The notes beneath the pieces are model-generated. The model searched no databases, was not told where the DNA came from, and saw only the letters and a list, made by a program, of their open reading frames with translations. Positions 46,472-60,121 of a stretch of 64,000 nucleotides of DNA are shown piece after piece (within the stretch, counting starts at the first letter, position 1; every line of letters starts with the position of its first letter). The translations under genes were made by a program, and so were the position numbers. The DNA is from Gonocerus acuteangulatus. Its lineage: Eukaryota > Arthropoda > Insecta > Hemiptera > Coreidae. The DNA is taken from positions 124,949,489 to 125,013,488 of the forward strand of contig OX328132.1 in the NCBI GenBank assembly GCA_946811695.1, written 5' to 3'.

Positions 46472-47609
46472 GGTAAAACTGAAGTTTAGTGTCCTCACAA
46501 ACGATTATTTTAACATTTTTCACTATAAAATATTTTAACGCACTAAACACAAATATGTTAAAAAAAAAATTCGCTCTCAACTAAGAAAGAAGTTATTAAG
46601 TACTAAAGTTCACTGTTATGGAGGTTACAAAAGTAGGTGTAAACAGCGTATTTGTAAACATGCGCATGCGCAGACATGTAAAATTGGGAAACAGAGAACT
46701 CTCATTTGAAATTTTGATAAACTATTTATTCAAAAATAATTGTCAATTTTAAGGGCATCCTAACCTGTCGCTTATGGGCAGACGTGCTATGCGTTTCTGC
46801 TCGCTCAAGAAGATATCGAAACTCTAATCCATCCAACTCTTTAAAATTAATAGAATTCTATTAATTTTAGCGAGTTGGATTGACTAGAGTCTCGACATCT
46901 TCTTTAGCGAGCGGAAACACATAGCATGTATGCCCAAAAGTCGTCCTAGACATTCTTCTTATCCTCCTAGACATTCTTCTTAGCTTTCTTCTCCTTCAGA
47001 CGCGATGTTCGGTGGATATAAATCCGCAGTCACACTGAAAAATGCCTTTAAGCGCTCTTCATAAATGATTAATCAAAATTTTATTTTCAAATAAAAATGT
47101 GAGTAATTCTTCTCTATTGTGGATGAGAATTATAAATTCATGTAACTTTTGAATAAAATGAAACTATGATCACAATCAAACTTAAGCAGGCCCAAATTAG
47201 TACAAATGAATAATTATAAAGGCATTAGCTAATTATTAAGGGATTTCTGTTATATAATACTTTTCATGAACGAAACAAGAAATGTGAAGAATGTTTCATT
47301 ATTTTAAAAAATGTTGAAAAATGGTGTGAATAAATAAGTGTTGGAAAATTTAAAAAATTGATAGTAAATTTCAATTAGACTTCTTTATTAAGGACTTTTC
47401 CATAACTGTGCAGGCGCATGTTTACAAATACGCTGTTTACGCCAACTTTTATAACCTCCATAACAGTGAACTTTAGTGCTTAATAACTTCTTTCCTAGTT
47501 GAAAGCGAGTGTTTTTTTTTTAACGGATTCGTGTTTAGTGCATTAAAGTACGTTATTGTGCAAAATTTGAAAGTAATCGGTTGTGAGGACGCGAAACTTC
47601 AGTTCTACC
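46472..47609. mobile_element. Long-TIR element 2 with 9-bp target duplication
   Basis: Ends GGTAAAACTGAAGTTTAGTG / complement with arms of several hundred bp, and a central mirror around AATTAATAGAATTCTATTAA (46850-46868). Flanks GTAATCTTG (46463-46471) and GTTATCTTG (47610-47618) match 8 of 9. Long TIRs and a 9-bp target suggest a Mutator-like origin. Confidence 0.7.
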
Positions 47610-48000
47610 GTTATCTTGTTTTATAAGTGCAGGTATTACTGAATACCTTTGTTCATGTCAATGGCCAAAATTTACCCTGGTCAAAATCTGTAAATAGATT
47701 TGTAGTGTTGGATTGCACTTAAATGCTAAATTAACTGTTACCATTAAGGAGACTCCTGGATTATAGGAAGGTAGTAACCAAGGACCGAAATAAAAATTAA
47801 ATTTTTCCTAAAAATTATGAAAAACTAATTACTCCGTAATTAATATTTTGTGAATTAATGAATAACTGTTATGAAATAATTTTTTTATAAAAATTGTCTC
47901 AATAAAAATTGTTGAGAAAATTAAATTTTCTCAAAAAATAAGAATAATTGTTTAATTATTTGTTTTTTAATAATTGTTTATGAAAAATAAAATATTCTGG

Positions 48001-48082
48001 TAATTGTAAAGTTTAGGGGCCTCCTCACCGATTTTTTTTACATGTTGTTCTATAACGTATTTTGATACACCATACAAGAATC

Positions 48083-48127
<45 letters not shown>

Positions 48128-49062
48128 AAAAAAAGTAGCTTAACTAAGCAAAATTAAGCACTAGAGTTCACTATTATGCAGGTTAAGAAAGCAAATGTAA
48201 ACTAGCATTGAGTTAGTAAGGGTAATTGTGAAATTTAATTGCCGATTTGTTTTACTGGTTGTTCTATAATGTATTTTGATGCACTAAACACAAATCTGTT
48301 TAAAAAAAGTCGCTCTCAACTAGGAAGAATGTTATTAAGCACTAAAGTTAACTGTTATGCAGGTTAAGAAAGCTTAAGATTAAGCGTAAACAATGATATT
48401 TGTAAACATGCGCTTGTGCGGGTATGTAAAAGTCTGTAATAAAGGAGGCTCATTTGAAATGTTGACAAATTATTTATTGAAAGATGTTTGTAAATTTTAA
48501 GGGCCTCCTCACTCGTCGTAACCTGTCACTTATGGGCATATGTACTATGCATTTCCACTCGCTTACCTCGCTCAAGATCATATGTAAACCCTAGTCAATC
48601 CAACTCGCTAAAATTAATAGAATTTTATTAATTTTAGGATATTGTCGACTAAAAAATTTAATATTTTTTCTTTTTTGTGAACAATTGCTATAAATTCGTG
48701 CAACTTCATTATTATTTAGCAAACTTATCTGGCTTTTTCGCAATTATCAGAGCACGCTAAAGGCATTTGCTAATTATTAAGGGATTTATTTCATATAATA
48801 CTTTTCAACAGCGAAACAAAAAATGTGGAGAATTTTTAATCAATTAAAAAAATGTTTCTGAATAAATAACTGATGGTAAATTTAAATAATTGATGTTAAA
48901 TTTAAATTAGACTTTTTTATTACAGAATTTACATACTTACGCATACGCATGTTTACAAATGTAGTTGTTTACGGTAGCTTTCTAACCTGCATAACAGTGA
49001 AAGTTAGTGCTTAAAAACTGTTTTCCCGGTTGCGAGCGAGTTTGTTTTTTAACGGATTCATG
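48001..49062. mobile_element. Long-TIR element 3, cut by the tandem duplication junction
   Basis: Same family: left ends at 48001 (GTAATTGTAAAGTTTAGGGG) and again at 48225, with inner arms as in elements 1 and 2. The right end stops at AACGGATTCATG, where the Jockey 3' end of tandem unit 2 begins; the expected TAGTGCATCAAA is missing. Confidence 0.75.
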
Positions 49063-51001
49063 TTTGGACAATAAAATTCTTTTATCTTTTAGTAAGGTCC
49101 ATGCAGGAGCTAATAACGCTAAACTGAACGTGTAAGACAAAGTTTTTAGATTTCAATTAGGATCATGCAATTCCCTAGGCCAACCCAGCCTTTAATTAAT
49201 TTAATAATGGGTACCTTGGGTGCTAATGACTCTAGCAGTTGAAGCAGCCAAGGGGAAAATCAGGCGGCCGGAGCATAGTACTGACCACACTATCTCCCTA
49301 GTGTGCCGTATGGTCATGAGTCAGATACCTCTATAGTATCTGCCCCTCCGGGCCCTCGTGGACTGTTACGGGACTAATTTTTTTTTTAATTAAAAAAAAA
49401 TCTATTAAATCAGGTCGCTTCACTCTACTTTTCCACAACATACACACTATCCTGCTTTATTCTAAATTGTTTTTAAAACAGAGCTTTTAATGAAACATGT
49501 GCCTAAGCCTAAACTTTCCACGGGCACCAGATGTGACATATTGGGATAAATGGTTGTTGGCCAAGATTAATAAATTTAAAAGAAAATTAATAATATAACA
49601 AATTCAGACAAGTCGAACTTGGCTGGGAAAATAAGCTGCAATGTGGAGCATCAAAACATAACAAAATAAAATAAGGTATGAAATACAGGTTTCTTAACAT
49701 CTACATAATTGTAACACTAAGAGTACTGTTTCGAAAAGTTGTTGCAATTGAGAAGCTTTTATTAATTTCTGCTTTTTGAATTGAAATTACGGTTTGAATG
49801 AGATAATTGTGAACATTAAATGTGTGTTAGCCTTAAAGATAATTTAATTCTGATTTCAAAAATTTAATGAATCGCTGAAAACAAATGTGTACAAGGAGAG
49901 AAAATTGGAGTTGTACTACAAGAAACACAGTTTTTCCAAAAGAACCTTTAGAATGGAATATTTCTGGAATGGAGCAAGATAGAAATGTGTGGTTATTGCT
50001 GTTGAACTACAGTTTTTGTCTAGTTTCACCCCCTGTAGTATGTTCATTAACTTGCAGTACACCCCGTACATTTATTGAATACAATAAATATACGATCATG
50101 TATTTATTATATTCAATAAATCAATGTGTGTACTGAATCTTCTTTGAAGGTAAGTGAATGAAAGAACGATGAAATGTCATCAAAATATTTATTCAAGTTA
50201 AGATATATTCAAAAAAACTAAAGTGTTTTTGTAAGTAAAGAAAATATGTCTATATTTAAAGTAACAAAATACATGGTATTAATAATAAAATAAAAATATA
50301 AAACGAGGAAATAGCATTCATAAAACTTAGAAAGAATAAAAAAAACGACAAACTTTTATAAAACATAAAATGAACAGTTAGAAAAGTACTTAATTTTAGA
50401 CTACAAATATTTTAGAAATTTTAGAGTATATATAATAAAAGATATTAATAAAACAATTCTTTCACATGAGACCATCAATGCATATAAACCAATGAAAGAC
50501 CAAACTTCTAGGGAGGGGGGTATGTTTTTCGCTGTGCATAAGAAAAGCAGAAGGTCTGCCAACTTCCTCCGGGTTTCTTCTGATAATGAAGATCCTTTTC
50601 AGACAGGGTCCTTTTTATTCCTGGTGAGAGTCGTAGGCGGGCTTTTTAGATCTATGATTGGTTGACCCATCCTGTGCTACTGGGTTCCTGCTGTGAAATG
50701 ACGGGAGGCCATGGACAGGTATAAATAGGAGCCAGACTGAAATAGACCTTCATTCTCAGAAGAAACACTGTGGAAGCTGGCAGAATGTCTGGGGAAATGT
50801 ACGTTATTATCACAATGACATGGTCATAACCATAAGACCTTGAAACATTAAGTACCATGGACTGTGGATGTCAATGAGGAACATAAAGGCCATTAGCCCC
50901 GGAGAGCATAACTTTGAACATTTAGTTAAATAATACCTTCAGAAGCCAGAGGGTTCGGCATTTCATTGGTTTATATACAATAAAATGTTTATATCGTTAT
51001 G

Positions 51002-53893
51002 TCACTTTAAAGCCGTACGGTCCCATACAATTCTATCCTGGTAGAACTGGCATACCAGCAATGGCCACTTTTCCTTTGCTACTTTTGCCAAAACTCTTCC
51101 AAGAAGTGGATCGTCTTTCCTGAAAAATAAAAAAATCTAGGATAATAATAGGTGTTGAAAAATATTAAATTAATGTGATCTAGACAATTAGGTCTAACAT
51201 AATCAGAAATCCACTCAGCTTTTGACTGACAGTGTTCATTAGTGGACTGTATAATAAAAATAAAATTAAAAGTTGAAACATCATCCGGAAGCTCGCTCCC
51301 TTAATATATATATATATTTTGTTATTCATGTCACTTCACAGTTTGCTCTTCATACAAGTAGGGCAGCCTAGAGAGGGAGCCATCTTATCCGTCTCAGCAG
51401 GTGAAGGTCGAATTGTATCGATCTCCAAAGAGGTAGAGAACCGAATCACATTATCGACTATATTTTGCCAGCCTAAATTTTGTATCAAAATTCCTTATGG
51501 GTCAAGTAAAATCAGAAATTACATCATTTAATTCTTGGGTTCTAAATAGTTACCTACGAGCATGAGCTTGATGCAGTTGGAAATGGTATTGGCAAAAATT
51601 TACTAGGGATAATAATAAATCCATAATACATTAATTTACTTTGCCCCCACATATACACTATGCTGCTTTATACTAACTTGTTTTAAACACAGAGCTTTTG
51701 ACTATACACGTACCTAAGCTTAAACTTCCGATAGGCACCAGTTGAGACAAATTGGGATAAATGGCTGTTGGGCAAGAGTAATAAGTTTACAAGAAAAATG
51801 ATAATATAACAAATTCAGTAATGATGAAGTCGGCTAGAGAAAATAAGCTACTTATGAACCGCAATTTGGAGTATCAATACATAAAAAAATAAAATAAGGT
51901 ATGAAATTTGGTGTTTACAGGTTTCTTAACATCTACATATCTGTAACACATTCCATCTTGTTATGACCAGGTAATAATCCTGACTATTATTTACTATGTG
52001 TTTCCAATACTCTTCAGTAATGCGTTATAAATATTAATGAAGCATCTGAAGATGAATTTTGATTTTCTTAATTTTATATTCAAGCGATGTTTTATAATTA
52101 AATAAGAATGGATGTAGCATATATTTACTGAAGGTTAGCTAAAAGCTGAGATTGGAATGTTTAAATATGAATACCGTTGAACATAAGTTTTTGGGTACTC
52201 ATACTATTCCACGTCAAAAAGGCGTTCCTTAGATAAAACTATTTTTTGTCAAAGTGTTTAAAGTCATTGGTTAAAACTGTAAGAAGTTAAATATGACTCT
52301 TGTAGAAAGTGCAACAAAGGAAAACAGGCATTAATATGAATAGAAAGAGAATGCTTTTATTTTTTTATATAAAGATAAAAACTATGCAAGGTGAAAATAT
52401 TCAACAGGGGCCAAGGAGAGGTAATACCTTTACTAAGGACTTATCTAATTACAGATGCTTACTTATCCCCAGTGGAGTAGCCAAGATGCATTGGTGGGGT
52501 AGGTCATAAGTACGCTATTCCCCGGACCATGCATGGCTAGGACCATAAGGCTGTTTACAGCTTGAGATGGCCTTGCATCTGATTTAGACCAGAACATTAT
52601 AGAAAACACTATGTGGAGGTTGGCAGTCACTATCATTTCCGGGTGCATGATTGTACCAGCTATAATGGGTCCTGTTCTATGAGATCAGTTTACCTATAAC
52701 CTATTACAATATATGTTAGAGTCAAATCAGCACAGCGTTTCACATTCGTAGTTTATAATAATGGAGAAAAATTTATCCCTTAGGACCCATTTTGGATTCA
52801 GGCTAAATTAATATGAAGCAGACCAGAAACATTACAGATTTTAACCTGGGGCTATGAGTGCCGGGGGGTAGAGAAAGACCAATGTTAGCAGTTAAGTGGC
52901 CATGATGAAAATACTATATTTTCTAGAAAACTATATTGTCACCATTATTCTACCCCCTGGCACTTATTGCAGACGAATGTAAAAGAGTAGCCGAAACGTC
53001 GTTAATACACATTTTCAAGGTAATGAAAAAGAACTAGAGTAGTAGAGTTAGAAAAATGAAAGAACAATAAAGATGTCAGAAAATAACATAGAGAATCAAT
53101 TACGGGAGAAAGGCCTTCAAGGTGAGTCTCATGGCCTGCTGGGATGAAAGCAGAACCCTTTTGGATGACGAAAGAATCCTCCAGATGACAGTGCCAGAGA
53201 TGGCAGTGCCCTTCCCAAAAAGATTTTCGAGAAAGGAATTGCCCTTTCAGAGGGAAAGCCCTACATGGCAGCAATAAATGAAGATATGAACCCCCTGATT
53301 AGGACAAGGGGGTAGTGGGCATGGAAGCAAAGGGAAAATTAAATAGCTATAAATCAGTTGTTCAAGCTCGGTGGTCAAGAGCTCATAAATGTTTCATGAA
53401 GCCTCGTAATGGGCATTTCGGAGAGAGAAAGGCAATCATCGGAGAGGTTGGCTTAAGTCCAAAACACAAGAGAGGTTCAAGATGATAGTAATCATAACAG
53501 CGTCATCGTCCATTTGCGACCCACATACAAAGCCATCTGCTTTATACTATTAGACCAATTCCTATTTTACTATGTGGTCTCTTACATCCAGATTCTGTAA
53601 AGTAAAACTACAATTAATCAGATCTGCAACTAATTTGAAAATTTTAGGTAGACTATTCAAGCTCACGAGAAGTCAAAGAAGGATTTTTATCTACTCTCCT
53701 TATCTGAGACAAGAAGGGAGGGTAAGCAGTAAAATGCATTGGTCTGTTTATTAGGCCAGAACACTTCAACTAAAGTATATATGGTGGTCTGTTTTTGAGA
53801 GTGTCACAGTAGTATTAATTAACATTTAAATCTAGAATACGTTTGATTATAGAATATAAAGTAAAGAATATATAGAACATTGATGAGAAAATG

Positions 53894-53955
<62 letters not shown>

Positions 53956-54598
53956 AAACTATCATAATAAATAAAATTACAAAAATATGAAAATTGACAT
54001 TTTTTCTTTTTTTACCACTTAATTTCAAAAAATTGAAATCCACTCGGAGTTATTCCAGTTCCTGTTATCTTTTCAGGTTCTTTCATCTCCACTTCTTTGC
54101 GTTCCTTCTTTCTTCTTATCTGGAAAATGAAATAATACTCTTTCAGTTCCTTAATAATATGAAAACATTTTAGGCAGAAAAAAATAAAATTAACTTTTAA
54201 TACTTATTCTTTTGTGATGAAATTCACTATCTACCTCAACCTGAGCTAAATCACTTATAACATGTTACTTAAACTATAAGGAACACTATCCAAATCATAG
54301 GAAGGCAAGGTTTAAAAGTACCTAAGGAGAGCCAAGAACTTAGGGATTTTTTTCCAAATATTTTTTAGATATGAAATGTTATTGCACATTGTCGAAGAGA
54401 AAAAGTAAATGCAGAATTTATACTTCCAAAGTCGAGGATGTCAGGGTGGAAGAACACAGCACAAGGAGAGGAGAGCTCTTTATATTATTGGGAGTCTTGT
54501 TTCATAGGTGCAACTGATCACTTATATATCAATGATGTTATGGAGAGGATGTCTTGTTTTTCCCCAATATATTAAAACAAAAATATTGATTAAAATGC

Positions 54599-54659
<61 letters not shown>

Positions 54660-57311
54660 ATAATACGGGGCTAGTTAATAAAATAATTATTTACACTGCA
54701 GTCTCAGAGGATTTCCAGGCTGCAGGGCATGTCTCATGCACAATGTGTTGTAGACACCCTTGTATATAGATTTAGAAAAAAGAGACACTCATTGCAAATG
54801 GATAATTTTTTAACAAGTGTCCCTATAGTTTGGACGTTAAGAGCCAAAAGGATTGGAAACGCCAAGGAAATAACTCCAAAAAAATTAAAATAGGGTAATG
54901 TCATCCAGCAATGTTAAAATGATTGCATATGTGTATTAAATGAAGAGATAAGTTAAAAGTTTTAGCAAGCTCTTCAAAACACAGTAGAGAGATGGAATTC
55001 GAACGAAATAGAAGGGAACATGATGTTCAAAAGCCAAAAGTGGTTATTGAATTAATGAAAAATATATTTATACTCATATATTTATTGTATACAAAAAATC
55101 AATATAGTTACTTAATCTTCTCTGAAGGCAAGTGAATGAACATTGTAAGTACTTAAAATATCTTAAAAATATATATTCAAGTTAAAATATATTTAAAAAA
55201 AAAAATGAAAGATTTTTTTGGAAATAATGAAAATATTTCTATATTTCAAGTAACAAATTACATAGTATTAATAATAAAATAATAATAAAAAACTAGGAAA
55301 AAACATTCATAAAACTTGAAAGAAATGAAGAAACGACAAACTTTTATAAAAAATGAAATGAACTGTTTGAAAAGTACTTGATTTTAGACTAAAAAATATT
55401 TTTAAAATGTTATGATACACATAATACAAAATATTAATAAAATAAATTTCTCTCATGAGACCACTATTGAACATAAACCAAAGAAAGACCCCCTCTGGGC
55501 GAGGGGGGACTGAATATCTTTTTTTATCCAAGCCTTTGGACCATAATTGGCAGAGTTAAAAACTTTTATTTTTATTTTTTTCATAATTTTAAAAATAGGT
55601 GTTACTATGTTAAATACAAATTAAAGCATTTCGAAGAGACACGAATAATGGAATAAAAAAACTAATTAAAATGGACTCAAGTTTTTTACACAGCAAAATC
55701 AAATAGTATTGCACAAACAATTCTAACGAAATAATGAAAATACCTCCCAAAAGTGTCACGAAAGTGTTAAAATCGGACAAGCTAGAATAAGAGAAGGTAT
55801 AGAGAGCGACCATAAAGTGAAAAACCCTCTCTTTAGCCTATATTCCCCAAAAATCATGCACACACTACCTATTAGTAATTAGTGATCGTTATTTACTTTT
55901 CAAACTATTGCTAGATAGTGCTCCTGGGAAATTGAGTTATATTAGCTACAGTCCAGAACGTACTGTCGAAGAAAAGTCAATTTAGAGTTAACTTGTCTAC
56001 ATGCTGTGGAGAACGGGTACCCACAGATGAGTTAACTTGTCTGGAGGCTGGAGAGTATAGGTACCCGAGAGAATATTAACTCGACTGGAGGCCCTATAAT
56101 AATTACTTTTTATATAATTAAAGGCAGAATTTTAAAATGAGCGTTTGTCAGGAAAAAGAGGTGCAGTTTTGTATTATTTTGTTCTGCTTATTAATGGCCC
56201 TCAAACATAATTTTGGCCAATGATAATTTAATTTTAATTTTAACGTCCATTTATTATTAACTACAAATTTTAGGACGGGTTATCTATAGGTTACCGCCCT
56301 TTTCTAGCCAGGATAGGGGTGATGCTTTTTTCTTTTTTTGAAAGAAAAGCCACCACCTTTAGTGGGAATCGAACCCACGACCTTTGGCACGGAGTGTTAA
56401 GTGCTCACGGCCATCGAGTCTCCGGCCAATGATAAGAACAAGAGCTTTACATTATTTTGAATTCCTAAAATTTAGACCTACTTTTTGAAAAGAAGTTACA
56501 TTTTTACTGAATGATAGGAAGAATAAAAATTACTTAAAAATTAAGGTTTTAAGAAAAAACACACATATATATATATAAATTGGATCTGTAAAAAGAGAGA
56601 GGAAAATGCCACAGAAAAATAATGATTATATGAGAAGAAGGAAAAGAATTATGAAATTAGCTCTAGATGTGGCATGCATCTCTGGGCAATTGAATTTGCA
56701 TGACATCAATAATATAATAAATTTAATTTCTGATGAATTATTTTACTAAATTTCACTGCGAAAATGTTGACAAATAGGCAAAATTCTATTTTATAAAACA
56801 GCCATTCACCAATCATCCACTATGCTGGAAAATTAAAAGTAAAATACAAAGCTATATTTCAAGGCTATCTTTAGAGGCTTGTGCCTCGAACCGATCTCTG
56901 AAAGCTTCTGCCTTTAGGATTCATGCCTCGAAGCCTTCAATGCATGCTCTTTTATATCACTAGCTCAAGGGGAAGTGGTTTGCATAAGTATAACAAGTTC
57001 AAGCCATCACAACCGCAATATATAGAATGTCACTCAAGGACTTCCAGAACTGCTACAAATAATTTTAATGATGTCATACTTACTGTATTGAGGGCTGAGG
57101 TGCCTTCATGGAAGATTATTGATTGCAGTCCCCCCCCCCTGTTTATACATTTTTGGTTCCGTAGAGCCTAAAAGGTACGTCCTAGAACAGGACTGATTGT
57201 CTTATAAATTAGTTATTAAGTGTTATTACCATTGTGTAATCTTACCCTCCTTGAACGTCGAAGAGCCGGGTCACAAGATCCGTCAGATTTATCCTTAGAG
57301 GATGAAGCCAT
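51002..57311 (-). CDS. HP1-like chromo-shadow-domain-only protein, recent copy 2
   Basis: Tandem duplicate of the gene at 28538-34245, with coding exons 57246-57311, 54016-54119 and 51002-51119, the same splice sites and the same 95-aa length. The first and last coding exons encode the same residues as copy 1. The middle exon differs at four bases; three clustered changes turn GNQ into GFQ next to the FFEIKW motif, and one is silent. Intron 2 carries about 650 bp (54276-54925) that copy 1 lacks. Both recent copies keep intact reading frames and splice borders, so either or both may be active. Because they are so similar, short-read data would not separate them. Function inferred from the chromo shadow domain only. 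Confidence 0.73.
53060..53285 (+). mobile_element. RTE-like 3' end fragment in CSD copy 2
   Basis: Tandem duplicate of the fragment at 30590-30820, with a few base changes. Confidence 0.6.
56227..56423 (-). mobile_element. tRNA-headed SINE, duplicate copy
   Basis: The same insertion as 33117-33313, carried along by the tandem duplication, with identical flanking GGCCAATGATAA. Confidence 0.85.
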
Positions 57312-57923
57312 TTTTAAGAGTTAATCCTAAAAGGAACAATTAAATATTTTAGCTAGATGTACATATAATGAAAATAAAGAATAAATTCCTTCTGCTTCTA
57401 TTGTTTTGCACACAATTGTTCTCCTAACAATAACTGAGCATAAATAATTTTGATTTTATATATAATACAAGCTTCCCTTGTATCAATTAGATAGAAATAA
57501 ATCAATGAACACTCATTAGTAAAGTAAAAATTAAGAAAACATGACTATTTACATTGAATTATTATCTCAGTAATGAGAAGTTGTTATATGTAACAACCCT
57601 GAATGTGGTAGAATGTTGGTGTATTACTATCAATTAAAGCCACTTATAATTGTTAAGTGAATACTTTTCTTAAACATCAGTTAATGCTATCAACATTAGT
57701 ATTGTGAAAGCAAAAAGACAGGATTCATAACACTCACTAAACAACAAATGTAATCTTTTAGGAACCAAAATAAATAAAAGAATAAAAGTAGTAGTCTCAG
57801 AAATTCTGAGAAACAAAGAAATCTCGTCATGCTAATAATGAAAACATTTTCTAAACGCAAGCCTGACTCAAGCTTTTCAGATTATTTACACTTTTCAAAA
57901 ATAATTGTACAAAAAAAACGTAC

Positions 57924-58005
57924 CTTTTCAAAGTATTAGAGAACCTTCCAGGTACAGAACCTGCCGGATACAGTGTGGAAGGTTTTCCGTGTTACGTGTT
58001 ACTTG
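57924..58005 (-). other. Candidate non-coding 5' exon of the CSD gene, recent copy 2
   Basis: Duplicate of the 5' exon at 34858, with the donor GTACGT at its lower edge. The partner exon is 57246-57326. The transcription start is not defined. Confidence 0.45.
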
Positions 58006-58559
58006 CGGTAGAATGCTATAATAAGCATTAAACATTTTAAGAATTTTTGGAATCAGAAAAAAAAAAATACCTTTTCTTTATACAAATGTTATTGTTATTT
58101 GAGAATAATGTAAGACTTAATCAAACCATCTCGCTTAAAATTCTAACTTACCAAAGAGCTGTTCCATAAAGAATAACGTAAACAAAACTTTTGAAAACTT
58201 TATATAAGATTAAAGAAGTTTTTATCTCTTAGAATATAATAAACGTAAAAATAATTACAAGGGAGTTTATTTAATCCTTATTAATATTTTTCGATTAATA
58301 TGTTATTTATTACTGATAAATCAAGTAGGGTAAAGTCGGACAAAACCGGGTTTGAAAAAGATTTTGTTTATTCCAGTACAGCTACGTGAATAAAATTGCT
58401 TCAATTTCGATTATATTAACAAAGTAGTTCTTTAGTTCCAAATATAAATTCAGTGTAAAAGACAAATATATTTTTGAGAGTAAATAGGTTATTTTTGGAA
58501 GTATACAAGTACCCGGTTTTATCCAACCTGGTCGTGTTAGTACCATTGCGTAATCTTAC

Positions 58560-58733
58560 CCTCCTTGAACGTTGAAGAGCCAGGACACAAGAATCGTCAG
58601 ATTTGTCCTTAAAGGATGAAGCCATTTTTAAGAATTTTATATATATATATATATAAAATTCTTAAAAATGGCTTCATCCTTTAAGGACAAATCTGACGAT
58701 TCTTGTGTCCCGGCTCTTCAACGTTCAAGGAGG
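58560..58733. pseudogene. Orphan inverted exon pair, second copy
   Basis: Duplicate of the structure at 35498-35687: a minus-strand exon at 58560-58625 and a plus-strand exon at 58668-58733, with a shorter (TA)n centre. Small sequence differences (for example C versus F in the minus-strand peptide) and the shorter centre show drift since duplication. Confidence 0.6.
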
Positions 58734-59978
58734 GTAAAATTACACAATGGTACTAACACATCTTTATTCGAAAATTACACAATACATCCAGTATTTTTTA
58801 TAATTATTTTGTTCTTGAATATATGTCTTGAAAGACCGATAGGAAAAAAGGCCCATTGGCCAGAACCTATTGTCTTCAAATTTTTAAACAGGTTACATTT
58901 ACTCTTAAAGTAGCTATTTACAATATTTACATTACATAGTTAGATCACAATAGGTCTCTAAGCCATTTGCGCTTAAGGCGACGGTGAGGGTTACCGGGAA
59001 TGGAGGTCGAGGATAGGTTATTGATTCGAGGATTGTCGTGACCAGGCAAGCGGGAATGGAAGTTAAAGTATCGGGTTTTGCACAGGGTTTGGACAAAGGT
59101 GATTTCTAGGTCGTTATGGATAGTGTAGTTAAGACTTAATCCTAAAAGGAACAATTAAATATTTTAACTAGATGTACATATAATGAAAATAGAGAATAAA
59201 TTCCTACCGCTTCTATTGTTTTGCACACAATTGTTCTCCTAACAATAATTGAGCATAAATAATTTTGATTTTATATATAATACAAGCTTCCCTTATATCA
59301 TATTAGATAGAAATAAATCATTGAACACTCATTAGCAAAGTAAAAATTAAGAAAACATCACTATATACATTGAATTATTAATTCAGTAATGAAAAGTTGT
59401 TATATATAACAACCCTAAATGTGACAGAATGTTGCTGTATTACTATCAATTTAAGCAACTTTTATTTGTTAAGTGAATACATTGTGAAATGAATACATTC
59501 TCAAACATCAGGTAATGCTATCAACATTAGTATTGTGAATTTAAAAAACAGGATTCATAACACTCACTAAACAACAAATGTAATCTTTTAGGAACCAGAA
59601 AAAATATTTTACTAATGAAATATTTATTTATATCAATAAATGGGTACAATGGCCCTCCTTCACTGAGGAACGTGGGGGTTTTTTACGTGGGGTAAAAAAT
59701 CACTGAACAAAAGTAATTTTGAATTTAATATATTAAGAATTTATAGTAGTTCTAGTTGATTGATCAGATTTCTAAGAAGTTTCAAGAACAAAAATGACAA
59801 ATACAATTTTGATCGTGTTCCTCTGCATTGCTACATTATTCATGGCCCATCCTTTCAGTTGAGAACTCTTTTCAACCTTCCAGGGATTTTATCCTAACGA
59901 ACAATTCAGGATCAATCAAAAGATACTGGTGTTTCGTCATTTTTCTCGTCGTGTTCATCTGATGCCAAGGAATCTGAT

Positions 59979-60067
59979 TTAATGCAGAAATTCTGTTTTT
60001 TCGTGTTTTGAGAGTTTTTTTCTTAGGTGCCATAACCAGTTTTTTCTGTTTTTAGAATTTATTTTCT

Positions 60068-60121
<54 letters not shown>

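Noticed and set aside
46472..47609. CRISPR-like or satellite array
   Set aside because: The repeats are inverted arms of one transposon, not regularly spaced direct repeats.
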